A DNA stretch of 31,254 bases from Proteobacteria bacterium SG_bin9 (GTDB lineage Bacteria; Pseudomonadota; Alphaproteobacteria; Rhizobiales; Xanthobacteraceae): positions 9,295 to 40,548 of the forward strand of contig LWDM01000055.1 in NCBI GenBank assembly GCA_002083525.1, given 5' to 3'. The position numbers and the translations under genes are program-made. The notes under the pieces were generated by a model. That model was not told where the DNA came from. It did not search any database and was given only the letters and a program-made list of their open reading frames with translations. Of this stretch, positions 14,730 to 22,127 are shown piece by piece; the stretch's first letter is position 1, and each line of letters starts with the position of its first letter.

Positions 14730-15486
14730 GTCCTCGCTGCTGGCGGCAACGCCCGGCATCCGCCACGCGTTTTTCACCCGCGAGGGCGGCGTGTCGCAAG
14801 GCATCTACGCGAGCCTCAACGGCGGGCTGGGTTCGAACGACGATCCCGCGCATGTGGCCGAGAACCGCAAGCGGATGGCGGATGCCGTCGATGTCGCACC
14901 GTCGCACTTCCTGACGCTGTTCCAGATTCACTCCCCCGATGCGCTGATCGTCGACAAGCCCTGGGAGCCGTCGGAACGCCCGCGCGCCGACGCCATGGTG
15001 ACGCGCGTCCCGGGGCTCGCGCTCGGCGCCAGCGCCGCCGATTGCGGACCAATTCTGTTTGCGGACGCGTCCGCGCGCGTCATCGGCGCGGCACACGCCG
15101 GCTGGAAAGGCGCGCTGACCGGCGTCCTGGAATCGACCATCACGGCGATGGAAACCCTCGGCGCGGATCGCGGACGCATTGTTGCTGCCATCGGCCCGCT
15201 GATCCGGCAGCAGAGCTACGAGGTCGGTGCGGAGTTCGTCACGCGTTTCAACGAAGGCGACGCCGGCAATGCGCGCTTCTTCGTTCCGTCGCAACGCGAT
15301 GGCCACGCCATGTTCGATCTCGCCGGTTTCATCCGCGCGCGGCTGGAGCAGGCCGGCATCCTGATCATCGACGACACCGGCGTCGACACCTACAGCGACG
15401 ACCGCTTCTTCAGCTATCGCCGCACCACGCATCGCAAGGAACCGGATTACGGCCGCCACATCCACGCGATCGTACTCGAGGAATAA
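14719..15486 (+). CDS. pgeF: Peptidoglycan editing factor / multi-copper polyphenol oxidoreductase-fold purine phosphorylase
   Basis: 255 residues, full length for the YfiH/PgeF/LACC1 family. The zinc site residues His71 (FQIHSPD), Cys109 (AADCGPI) and His126 (AAHAGWKG) are present. In E. coli YfiH edits cytoplasmic muropeptide precursors that carry Ser in place of Ala; LACC1 relatives phosphorolyse or deaminate purine nucleosides. Which activity applies here cannot be told. The start ATG overlaps the end of midA by 11 nt, so the two are coupled. It is the third gene after lgt. Confidence 0.95.
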   Translation: MMFESSLLAATPGIRHAFFTREGGVSQGIYASLNGGLGSNDDPAHVAENRKRMADAVDVAPSHFLTLFQIHSPDALIVDKPWEPSERPRADAMVTRVPGLALGASAADCGPILFADASARVIGAAHAGWKGALTGVLESTITAMETLGADRGRIVAAIGPLIRQQSYEVGAEFVTRFNEGDAGNARFFVPSQRDGHAMFDLAGFIRARLEQAGILIIDDTGVDTYSDDRFFSYRRTTHRKEPDYGRHIHAIVLEE

Positions 15487-15509
15487 CGCAACAACCCGCG
15501 GACTATCCG

Positions 15510-16154
15510 ATGAAACGGCTCACGGCAGTATCGGCAATTGCGTGGATCATCTCCGCAAGCGCGGTGCATGCCGCGCTCAGCACACCGGCGTCTGAGTGCC
15601 AGAAGATCAAAGAACCAACCAAGCGGCTCGCTTGTTACGATGCCGCATTCAATACAGACCCTTTGTTCAACAAGACGATCGTCCCGCGCGCAGGCTTCGG
15701 CAACCAGTTCAACAAGTTCTGGATCACACCACAAGGAAGAGTGATCTGGTTTTTTGTCTCGGGCAGCGCCAATGAAGGAATCATCTCAAACCTGGGTGAG
15801 GGCGTGACGCAGGGAACGACGGTGCTTCAATACGATCCGTCCGGGCAAGTCGTGGACTATGCGAATTACAAGGGCCGCATTGTTCGCGTGACCGCGCCAT
15901 ATCTTGCTCGCGCGACATCGGATGGCGTCGGCACTCTGAATTTCTCGTACTCGTTCTCCGCCTCGCACACCACGAAGGGCCGCGTGAAGGTGGAAGAGAT
16001 GGAGATGACGACCCTCAAAGTCGACATCAGCGCGAACGAGTGCCTCATTTCCGGCAGCAGCTCGAATACCGTCAGACGAAATGGCAAGATCGTTCAGAAC
16101 AACAGTCAGGACCTTCCGGCTAACAAGTGTACCGTGGCGGACGGTAACAACTGA
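15510..16154 (+). CDS. Exported hypothetical protein with Cys-x13-CYD motif
   Basis: 214 residues. The signal peptide (MKRLTAVSAIAWIISASAVHA) is followed by a short motif, ASECQKIKEPTKRLACYDAA, found in a number of periplasmic proteins, including VasI-like type VI secretion accessory proteins; the two cysteines probably form a disulphide. The rest (about 50-214) is beta-rich and unrecognised, with a fourth Cys near the C-terminus (NKCTVADGNN) and one at about residue 175. Codon use and GC are visibly lower than in lgt-midA-pgeF just upstream, including AGA and other A/T-ending codons, which hints at separate ancestry. No type VI secretion genes are in the window. Confidence 0.75.
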   Translation: MKRLTAVSAIAWIISASAVHAALSTPASECQKIKEPTKRLACYDAAFNTDPLFNKTIVPRAGFGNQFNKFWITPQGRVIWFFVSGSANEGIISNLGEGVTQGTTVLQYDPSGQVVDYANYKGRIVRVTAPYLARATSDGVGTLNFSYSFSASHTTKGRVKVEEMEMTTLKVDISANECLISGSSSNTVRRNGKIVQNNSQDLPANKCTVADGNN

Positions 16155-16215
16155 CAGCGTCAGGCGGCTGCCGCTGCCCTAGACCTTAACGCAAATTAAC
16201 GATATCGCTGCGGGC

Positions 16216-16809
16216 ATGATCGAATGCCCCAGCACAATCGGGACAGCCATCCGCCGCGCGTTGCGGCTCGGCGCTCTGCTGGCGCTGGCATTTGTCGTGT
16301 CCGGCTGCGCATCGAGCAATCAGGCTTCGCTGGCCTTTGCCTCGGTCGGTCCCGCTGGCGGGTCCACCGTCGCGTTCGAATCGATCGATGGTCCGCCGCC
16401 GCAGGTGTTCGAGCGGCTGGTGCGGCTGATCGACAGCGAATCGCAGACCCGCAGCCTCGCCGTGGTGTCGCGCGAAGCGCCCGCCGCCTACCGCGTCCGC
16501 ACCTACCTTTCGGCGCAGGTCCGCCGCGGCAAGACCGTGATCGCGTGGGTTTGGGACGTCTACGACCGCAACCAGGAGCGGGCGATCCGCCTCTCCGGTG
16601 AGGAAGTGGCCGGAAAGCCGGGACGCGATGCCTGGGCGGTCGCCGACGATGCCCTGCTCCGGCGCATCGCCCAAGCCGGCCTCAACGGCCTGACCGGCGC
16701 GTTGAATGGAACCGCGCCGGCCGAACCGGCCCCGGCGCCAGAGCTCCGCGGGCCCTCGGTGGCCGCCGCGACCGGCGGCGACATCGTCCTCGGCTACAGC
16801 GCCAACTAG
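16216..16809 (+). CDS. Hypothetical lipoprotein
   Basis: 197 residues. A lipoprotein signal peptide ends in VVSGC with the acceptor Cys at residue 31. The following segment (SSNQASLAFASVGPAGGSTVAFESIDGPPP) leads into an alpha/beta domain (about 60-160) containing RTYLSAQVRRGKTVIAWVWDVYDRNQERAIRLSGEE, which suggests a periplasmic domain anchored to a membrane. The C-terminal 40 residues are Ala/Pro-rich. From memory, similar lipoproteins are found near prs in Bradyrhizobium relatives, but no function is known. A start codon further in (after Cys4) is possible. The following gene, prs, starts 164 bp downstream and may have its own promoter. Confidence 0.8.
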   Translation: MIECPSTIGTAIRRALRLGALLALAFVVSGCASSNQASLAFASVGPAGGSTVAFESIDGPPPQVFERLVRLIDSESQTRSLAVVSREAPAAYRVRTYLSAQVRRGKTVIAWVWDVYDRNQERAIRLSGEEVAGKPGRDAWAVADDALLRRIAQAGLNGLTGALNGTAPAEPAPAPELRGPSVAAATGGDIVLGYSAN

Positions 16810-16973
16810 GGCCAGATACGCCGGATTTGCACCGGAAAATCGGTAGCCTCGTATTGCCAGCGCCCGCGCCCCCTTGATATCACCCCTCTCGCGTGGCACC
16901 CCCTCGCGAGTCCATGATCCGGATGGCTGATGTGTTAAAAAGCGTACCCGCAGAGGCACGTGGAGAAGCGCCG

Positions 16974-17927
16974 ATGGCGGCGAAGAACGGGTCCATCAAG
17001 CTCGTCGCCGGCAACTCGAATCCAGCGCTCGCCGAAGCCATCGGAGCCAAGCTCGGGCTTCCCCTAACCAAGGCTGTGGTCCGGCGCTTCGCCGACATGG
17101 AAATCTTCGTCGAGATTCAGGAGAACGTCCGCGGCTCGGACGTGTTCGTGGTTCAGTCGACCTCCTATCCGGCCAACGACCACCTGATGGAGCTTCTGAT
17201 CATCATCGACGCGCTGCGCCGCTCGTCGGCGCGCCGCATCACCGCGGTGATCCCCTATTTCGGCTATGCCCGCCAGGACCGCCGCGTCGGTTCGCGCTCG
17301 CCGATTTCCGCGAAGCTCGTCGCCAACCTGATCACCCACGCCGGCGCCGACCGCGTGATGACGCTCGATCTGCACGCCGGTCAGATCCAGGGCTTCTTCG
17401 ATATCCCGACCGACAACCTCTATGCTTCGCCGGTGATGGTGCGCGACATCCGCGAGAACTTCGACCTCGCCAATCTGATGGTCGTGTCGCCGGACGTCGG
17501 CGGCGTGGTTCGCGCCCGCGGCCTCGCCAAGCGCATCAACGCGCCGCTCGCCATCATCGACAAGCGCCGCGAGCGCGCCGGCGAATCCGAAGTGATGAAC
17601 GTGATCGGCGACGTTGCCGGCTACACTTGCATTCTTGTCGACGACATCGTCGACTCCGGCGGCACGCTGGTGAACGCAGCCGATGCGCTGCTCGCCAACG
17701 GCGCCAAGGACGTTTACGCCTACATCACCCACGGCGTGCTGTCGGGCGGCGCCACGGCACGCATCACCGCTTCGAAGCTGAAAGAGCTGATCATCACCGA
17801 CTCGATTCAGCCGACCGAGGCCGTGCGCATCGCGCACAACATCCGCACGCTCTCGATCTCCTCGCTGATGGGCGAAGCGATCGGCCGCACCGCATCCGAA
17901 GAGTCGGTGTCGAGCCTGTTCGACTGA
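16974..17927 (+). CDS. prs: Ribose-phosphate pyrophosphokinase
   Basis: 317 residues, the usual alphaproteobacterial length. Prs makes PRPP from ribose 5-phosphate and ATP for purine, pyrimidine, His, Trp and NAD synthesis. The flexible-loop YARQDRR is at 98-104, the DLHAGQIQGFFD segment at 132-143 and the PRPP-binding CILVDDIVDSGGTL at 219-232. The start at 16974 (MAAKNGSIKLVAGNSN) has GGAG about 8 nt upstream and matches family starts; the frame is open to 16893 with ATGs at 16914 and 16923 but those extensions lack family similarity. It is convergent with ribH2, separated by a palindromic repeat block. Confidence 0.97.
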   Translation: MAAKNGSIKLVAGNSNPALAEAIGAKLGLPLTKAVVRRFADMEIFVEIQENVRGSDVFVVQSTSYPANDHLMELLIIIDALRRSSARRITAVIPYFGYARQDRRVGSRSPISAKLVANLITHAGADRVMTLDLHAGQIQGFFDIPTDNLYASPVMVRDIRENFDLANLMVVSPDVGGVVRARGLAKRINAPLAIIDKRRERAGESEVMNVIGDVAGYTCILVDDIVDSGGTLVNAADALLANGAKDVYAYITHGVLSGGATARITASKLKELIITDSIQPTEAVRIAHNIRTLSISSLMGEAIGRTASEESVSSLFD

Positions 17928-17960
17928 ACTGTATTCAAGAATTCGGAGCCGATTGATGCG

Positions 17961-18096
17961 CCCTCTCCCCTTGTGGGAGAGGGCAGCACTACCGCTCATG
18001 CACACTCGGTTGGGTGAGGGGTTGTTTCACTGAACAACCGTTACCCCTCACCCGCCTTCGCTCCGCGAAGGCACCCTCTCCCGCAAGGGGAGAGGG
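17961..18096. repeat. Nested intergenic palindromic repeat block
   Basis: Outer units CCCTCTCCC...GGGAGAGGG occur at 17961-17983 and 18074-18096. Between them lie GGGTGAGGGG with its complement CCCCTCACCC (18012-18053) and a GCCTTCG/CGAAGGC hairpin at about 18054-18072. The whole can fold as one long cruciform or several hairpins. Elements of this kind are scattered between rhizobial genes. It lies between the convergent prs and ribH2, where it may stop transcription from both sides. Confidence 0.85.
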
Positions 18097-18099
18097 AAG

Positions 18100-18684
18100 C
18101 TAGCCAATGCCGGCCGCGATGCGCTTCGGCAGCATTTCGAGCGCCTGCAATGTCGCGGCGCAGGCGCGCGCCGCTTCCGCGCCCTTCACCAGCATGTGCT
18201 GTCGGAAGAACGCCAGATGCGTCTCGTGCTCGTGAAATTGCTGCGGCGTCAGCACCGCCGAGAAAATTGGCACGCAGGTGGCGAGCTGCACCTGCATCAG
18301 CGCGCCAATTACGGTGGAAGCGACGAACTCATGCCGATAGATGCCGCCGTCGACGACAAGCCCCGCCGCAACGATGGCGGTGTAGCGGCCGCTGCGGGCG
18401 AGAAGCTGCGCGTGCAGCGGAATCTCGAACGCGCCCGGCAACTCGAACGTATCGACACGGGAAGACGCAATGCCGAGCGCCGCGATCTCCGCCATGAAGG
18501 CCGCGTGGCACTCCATGACGATGTCGCGGTGCCAGGACGAATGAATAAAGGCGATGCGTTGCGGTTCCGCAAAGCCTTGCGGCTTCGGCGGCACGGTGAT
18601 GATCGGCTCGGAAGGAATATCGAGCTGAGCCGCAAGTGCGGTGGATACGTCGGTGTTAGCAAGGGTATCAGACATCTGATTCAT
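18100..18684 (-). CDS. ribH: 6,7-dimethyl-8-ribityllumazine synthase, type 2 (RibH2)
   Basis: 194 residues. Lumazine synthase condenses the ribitylaminouracil intermediate with dihydroxybutanone phosphate in riboflavin synthesis. IAFIHSSWHRDIV at 45-57, ELPGAFEIPLHAQ at 81-93 and GGIYRHEFVAS (His118) match the type 2 enzymes known from Brucella and Mesorhizobium, which form decamers. Compared with those, about 158 residues long as remembered, this one has some 35 extra Pro-rich residues at the N-terminus. The ATG at 18684 has TTGGAGAGAG just upstream, which supports the long form; a second ATG lies three codons in. It is a monocistronic unit under the FMN riboswitch at 18760-18907. Confidence 0.95.
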   Translation of the reverse strand: MNQMSDTLANTDVSTALAAQLDIPSEPIITVPPKPQGFAEPQRIAFIHSSWHRDIVMECHAAFMAEIAALGIASSRVDTFELPGAFEIPLHAQLLARSGRYTAIVAAGLVVDGGIYRHEFVASTVIGALMQVQLATCVPIFSAVLTPQQFHEHETHLAFFRQHMLVKGAEAARACAATLQALEMLPKRIAAGIG

Positions 18685-18727
18685 GGCTCTCTCCAATAGG
18701 ACCAGAATCAGGGCACACGGGCCTTCA

Positions 18728-18749
18728 GCCGCACGCTTGCGCGCACGGC
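18728..18749 (-). promoter_or_regulatory. Hairpin between FMN aptamer and ribH, possible expression platform
   Basis: On the minus strand GCCGTGCG pairs with CGTGCGGC (two G-U pairs) over a 6-nt loop, just downstream of the aptamer. No T run follows, so it does not look like a classic terminator. How FMN binding reaches the ribosome binding site about 40 nt further on is unclear. Confidence 0.5.
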
Positions 18750-18759
18750 TTCGCCTCCC

Positions 18760-18907
18760 GTTCTCTTTCATCCGGACTTTAACCGTCGGCTTCGGAGTTG
18801 CACCGAATCTGCTGACCCTTCCCGCCCGTTGAAGGGAGAGAAGGCGCTCGCGGGCTTGGGCTCATCACCCTTACCGCCGGTGGGGACTTTCACCCCGCCC
18901 TGAGAAC
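18760..18907 (-). promoter_or_regulatory. FMN riboswitch (RFN element)
   Basis: The minus strand carries the conserved RFN core: GGGCGGGGTGAAAGTCCCC, then ACCGGCGGTAA, a variable stem with AGCCCGCGAGCGC, GTCAGCAGATTCGGTG, then CCGACGG and AGTCCGGATGAAAGAGAAC. The closing stem P1 pairs GTTCTC (18902-18907) with GAGAAC (18760-18765). It precedes ribH by about 75 nt. FMN binding is known to lower expression of the gene behind such elements. Confidence 0.97.
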
Positions 18908-19293
18908 ATGCCGCCCGGAATGAGCAGCCCGGCGAGTATCGATTCAGGAAACGGAACCGGCAACCGGCATGGCTGCAGGGACCCCTTGCAGCAAACGGGG
19001 AGGCAACCCGCAGAGCGAAACAGAAACGTCAAAATATGATTCCGGTTTGTTCTCGCCAGCCTGTTGATGAATTGTGGATGTTAACCCTTTGGCTGTGGAA
19101 GGACTCGAGGGACGGTTGCGCCGATTCCGCAAATCACTGATCACTTGCGCACGCCTTGCGAGACATCGTGGCGCGCTCAACGGCTAACAACGACAAGCCG
19201 CGCCGCCGGTGAAAAGCAAGAGTAGTGCGTCAATCGCGCAAGTCCGGCGTCTTGTATTCGGTGCGCTCCTCTCATTCGAACAGGACGACTGAC
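18908..19293. other. Gene-free stretch between the FMN riboswitch and the ybjN-like gene
   Basis: No convincing gene. The 18972-18992 segment forms a 9-bp hairpin (GCTGCAGGG with CCTTGCAGC, one G-U pair) without a T tract. The promoters of ribH (minus) and the YbjN-like gene (plus) must lie here, as the genes diverge. An AT-richer region around 19020-19090 is the likeliest place for them. No RNA family was recognised. Confidence 0.5.
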
Positions 19294-19794
19294 ATGTCCC
19301 ACTTGGACACTGTGATCGATTCCAGGAGCAATCCGCTGACGGTGATCGAGGACATCGCGGCGTCGCACGACCTCGCCTTCGAGCGTTCCGGCGACGACGA
19401 ACTGACGATCATCTCCAAGGGCGAGTGGACTGACTATCAGCTCGCTTTCACCTGGATGAACGAAATCGAGTCGCTGCATCTCGCCTGCGCCTTCGACATG
19501 AAAGTTCCGGAAAGCCGCCGCGCCGAGGTGCAGAAGCTGGTCGCCGCGATCAACGAACAGCTCTGGCTCGGGCACTTCGACGTGTGGACCGCAACCGGTT
19601 CGATCATGTACCGGCACGGCATTGCACTGCCCGGCGGCGCCACCGCCTCGCCAGCCCAGTGCGAGGTGATGATGACCAACGCGCTCGAAGCCTGCGAGCG
19701 CTACTATCCGGCCCTGCAGTACGTGGTCTGGGCCGGGAAGACCGCGGGCGAGGCCATGGCGGCAGCCATGTTCGACACCGCCGGCGAAGCGTAA
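19294..19794 (+). CDS. YbjN domain-containing protein
   Basis: 166 residues starting MSHLDTVIDSRSNPL; AGGA lies about 10 nt upstream. The alpha/beta pattern with GEWTDYQLAFTWMNEIESLHLACAFDMKVPE (about 48-78) and EQLWLGHFDVWTATGSIMYRHGI (about 90-112) matches YbjN-type proteins, which resemble type III secretion chaperones in fold and are of poorly defined function. E. coli YbjN has been linked to stress, motility and toxin-antitoxin phenotypes when its level changes. No signal peptide. Followed by a palindrome at 19820 and, 102 bp on, by proC, with which it is commonly found in alphaproteobacteria (remembered, not checked). Confidence 0.88.
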   Translation: MSHLDTVIDSRSNPLTVIEDIAASHDLAFERSGDDELTIISKGEWTDYQLAFTWMNEIESLHLACAFDMKVPESRRAEVQKLVAAINEQLWLGHFDVWTATGSIMYRHGIALPGGATASPAQCEVMMTNALEACERYYPALQYVVWAGKTAGEAMAAAMFDTAGEA

Positions 19795-19819
19795 GCCAAT
19801 CCCTCCGTCTTGTTTTTCC

Positions 19820-19840
19820 TGGCCGGGCTTGTCCCGGCCA
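19820..19840. repeat. Short intergenic palindrome
   Basis: TGGCCGGG and CCCGGCCA form a perfect 8-bp inverted repeat over CTTGT. No T tract follows on either strand. The word is a common dispersed intergenic palindrome in Bradyrhizobium-type genomes and may act as a weak terminator or RNA-end protector between the YbjN-like gene and proC. Confidence 0.7.
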
Positions 19841-19896
19841 TCTGCGTTTGGGATATGACTGGGGGATAGACCGCTTAACGCATCCGGATCGCTGAC

Positions 19897-20721
19897 ATGA
19901 CCCAGTCTTCGAACTCGCTCGCTGCCCTCACCGGCCCGCTCGTTCTCGCCGGCGCCGGCAAGATGGGCGGCGCCATGCTGACCGGCTGGCTGGCGCAGGG
20001 TCTCGATCCAAAGAAGGTGATCGTGGTCGATCCGTTTCTGTCCGGCGACATCCGCACGCTGGAGCCGAAAGGGGTTCGCCTCAATCCGCCGCTGCCGGAG
20101 CCGGCCTCTACGCTCGTCGTCGCACTGAAGCCGCAGACGTTTCACGAGGCCGGAACCGCTCTGAAGGACTACGCCTCTTCGCAAACGCTCGTTGTCTCGA
20201 TCATGGCCGGCGTCACCGTTGCCAGCCTGCAGGACGTGGTCGGCGGCGCCGTGGTGCGCGCGATGCCGAACACGCCGGCCGCCATCAGCCGCGGCATCAC
20301 AGTGGCCGTTCCGGCGAACGGCGTCACCGCCGATCAGCGCGCAACCGCCGATGCGCTGCTGCGCGCCATCGGCGGCGTCGAGTGGGTCGATGACGAGGCG
20401 CTGATGGACGCGGTCACCGCAGTCTCCGGCTCGGGACCGGCCTACGTCTTCCTGCTTGCTGAGGAAATGGCAAAGGCCGGCGTTGCCGCGGGATTGCCAC
20501 AACATCTGGCGACGCGTCTGGCGCGTGAAACCGTGTCCGGATCGGGAGAGTTATTGCGTCAGTCCGACCTGGATTCCGCCGTTCTGCGTCAGAACGTGAC
20601 GTCACCCAACGGCACCACAGCTGCGGCGCTCGGCGTGCTGATGGGCGAGCGTGGCTTCAGCGAGCTGTTGACGAAAGCGATTGCCGCAGCAACCGCGCGT
20701 TCGAAAGAGCTCGCAAAATAG
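19897..20721 (+). CDS. proC: Pyrroline-5-carboxylate reductase
   Basis: 274 residues, full length. ProC reduces pyrroline-5-carboxylate to proline with NAD(P)H, the last step of proline synthesis. The Rossmann motif LVLAGAGKMGGAML is near residues 16-29, the core VRAMPNTPAAISRGIT near 119-134 and the C-terminal family block LMDAVTAVSGSGPAYVFLLAEEMAKAGVAAGL plus VTSPNGTTAAAL, all present. Its stop codon abuts the stop of the minus-strand kinase gene with no base between, a tight convergent arrangement. A weak ribosome binding site (GGAT) precedes the ATG. Confidence 0.96.
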   Translation: MTQSSNSLAALTGPLVLAGAGKMGGAMLTGWLAQGLDPKKVIVVDPFLSGDIRTLEPKGVRLNPPLPEPASTLVVALKPQTFHEAGTALKDYASSQTLVVSIMAGVTVASLQDVVGGAVVRAMPNTPAAISRGITVAVPANGVTADQRATADALLRAIGGVEWVDDEALMDAVTAVSGSGPAYVFLLAEEMAKAGVAAGLPQHLATRLARETVSGSGELLRQSDLDSAVLRQNVTSPNGTTAAALGVLMGERGFSELLTKAIAAATARSKELAK

Positions 20722-22110
20722 TTAGACCGGAATTCGCACCGACGCCCGCAGGCCACCCATCGGGCTATCACCGAGCGTGATGTCGCCGCCATGGGTGCGA
20801 GCAATATCGCGTGCGATCGCAAGGCCAAGCCCAGTGCCGCCCTCGTCCTGATTGCGTGCATCGTCGAGGCGGCGGAACGGCTTGAACACTTCCTCGCGCA
20901 TGTTCTGCGGAATGCCCGGGCCGTCGTCATCAACCGTCACTGTCAGATAGCGATGATCGCGCGTCCCCGTGATCGACACCGTATTCGCATAGCGCGCGGC
21001 ATTCGAGACGAGATTCAGAAGACAGCGTTTGAATGCGGCCGGCTTCACCGTCACCATCGGCGAGCCGTTGAACACCACGGTCGCGGAGTCGCCCTGCCGT
21101 TCTGCCTCGCTGCGCAGTTCTTCGAGCACCGCGGCCATATCGGTCGGCTGCGCCTGTTCGCCGCTGTCGCCGCGCGCAAAGGCGAGGTACGCCTCGAGCA
21201 TCGCGCTCATCTCGTCGACATCCTTGCGCATGGCTTCGACTTCCGGCGTGTTGCCGATCAACGCCAGTTCGAGCTTGAAGCGCGTCAGGATGGTGCGCAG
21301 ATCGTGCGACACGCCTGCGAGCATGGCGGTTCGCTGATCCATCGTGCGTTCGATGCGCGCCTTCATCTCGATGAAGGCCTGCGCTGCGCGGCGCACCTCG
21401 CGCGCGCCACGTGGCCGGAAGCCCGGTTCTTCGCGGCCCTTGCCGAAACTCTCCGCTGCATCCGCAAGCCGTAGAATCGGCCGGATTTGGTTGCGCAAAA
21501 ACAGCACCGCCACGGTGATCAGCACCAACGACGTACCGATCATCCAGAACAGGAAGATTTCCGAGTTCGACGCATAGGCCGCGCCGCGCCGCGCCAGCAC
21601 GCGCATCACCGCATCGTCGAGGCGGATGCGAATCTCGACCACCGACGAGCGGCCGACCGTATCCACCCAGAATGGCCGCGCGACCTGTTCGCGCAACTGC
21701 CGTGACAGCTTCTGATCGAGCAGCGAGAAGAACGGTTTCGGGCCCGGCGCCGGCATATCCTCCGGCGGCAGGAAATCCACCACCAGACCGAGCCGCTGTT
21801 GCGCAATGCGTTTCAACAGCGTGCGGTCCTTGTCTTGCGGGTAACCCCTGTAGATGTCGATCAGCGCCGCGATGTCCTGCACGACCGCGGAAGACAACCG
21901 CTGCGTCACGGTGTTCCAGTGACGCTCCATGAACACGAACGCCACCACCGACTGCAGCACCACCATCGGCACAATGATGATCAGCAGCGAACGGGCATAG
22001 AGACCTTTCGGCATCCAGCTCTTGAAGGTCTCGCCCATCCAGCCGGACGCATCGGACACCCGCTGGGTGGCGGTGCGGATCAGGGTCAGGCCGGTATCAA
22101 GCGTGCTCAT
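20722..22110 (-). CDS. EnvZ-like membrane sensor histidine kinase with HDLRTI phosphorylation motif
   Basis: 462 residues. Two membrane helices (about 41-61 and 186-205) frame a periplasmic sensor of about 125 residues. A HAMP linker follows (about 206-258), then the H-box with His269 in SHDLRTILTR. The ATP-binding domain has the N-box NLVSNAARYA (Asn370), DDDGPGI at 394-400 and GTGLGL at 425-430. Position 274 is Ile where most kinases of this class have Pro (HDLRTPLTR). It begins 17 bp after the response regulator gene and is its cognate kinase by context. Signal unknown; EnvZ senses osmolarity in enterics, but the sensor here is not alignable by eye. Confidence 0.94.
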   Translation of the reverse strand: MSTLDTGLTLIRTATQRVSDASGWMGETFKSWMPKGLYARSLLIIIVPMVVLQSVVAFVFMERHWNTVTQRLSSAVVQDIAALIDIYRGYPQDKDRTLLKRIAQQRLGLVVDFLPPEDMPAPGPKPFFSLLDQKLSRQLREQVARPFWVDTVGRSSVVEIRIRLDDAVMRVLARRGAAYASNSEIFLFWMIGTSLVLITVAVLFLRNQIRPILRLADAAESFGKGREEPGFRPRGAREVRRAAQAFIEMKARIERTMDQRTAMLAGVSHDLRTILTRFKLELALIGNTPEVEAMRKDVDEMSAMLEAYLAFARGDSGEQAQPTDMAAVLEELRSEAERQGDSATVVFNGSPMVTVKPAAFKRCLLNLVSNAARYANTVSITGTRDHRYLTVTVDDDGPGIPQNMREEVFKPFRRLDDARNQDEGGTGLGLAIARDIARTHGGDITLGDSPMGGLRASVRIPV

Positions 22111-22127
22111 GGCTCGATGCGCTTATC

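Noticed and set aside
13440..14804. 454-residue minus-strand ORF opposite midA
   Set aside because: Shadow of the MidA coding sequence with no recognisable domain; long open antisense frames are expected at high GC.
15510..16154. Type VI secretion protein (VasI/TagM-like)
   Set aside because: Only the short Cys motif is shared, which also occurs in other periplasmic proteins; no type VI genes lie nearby.
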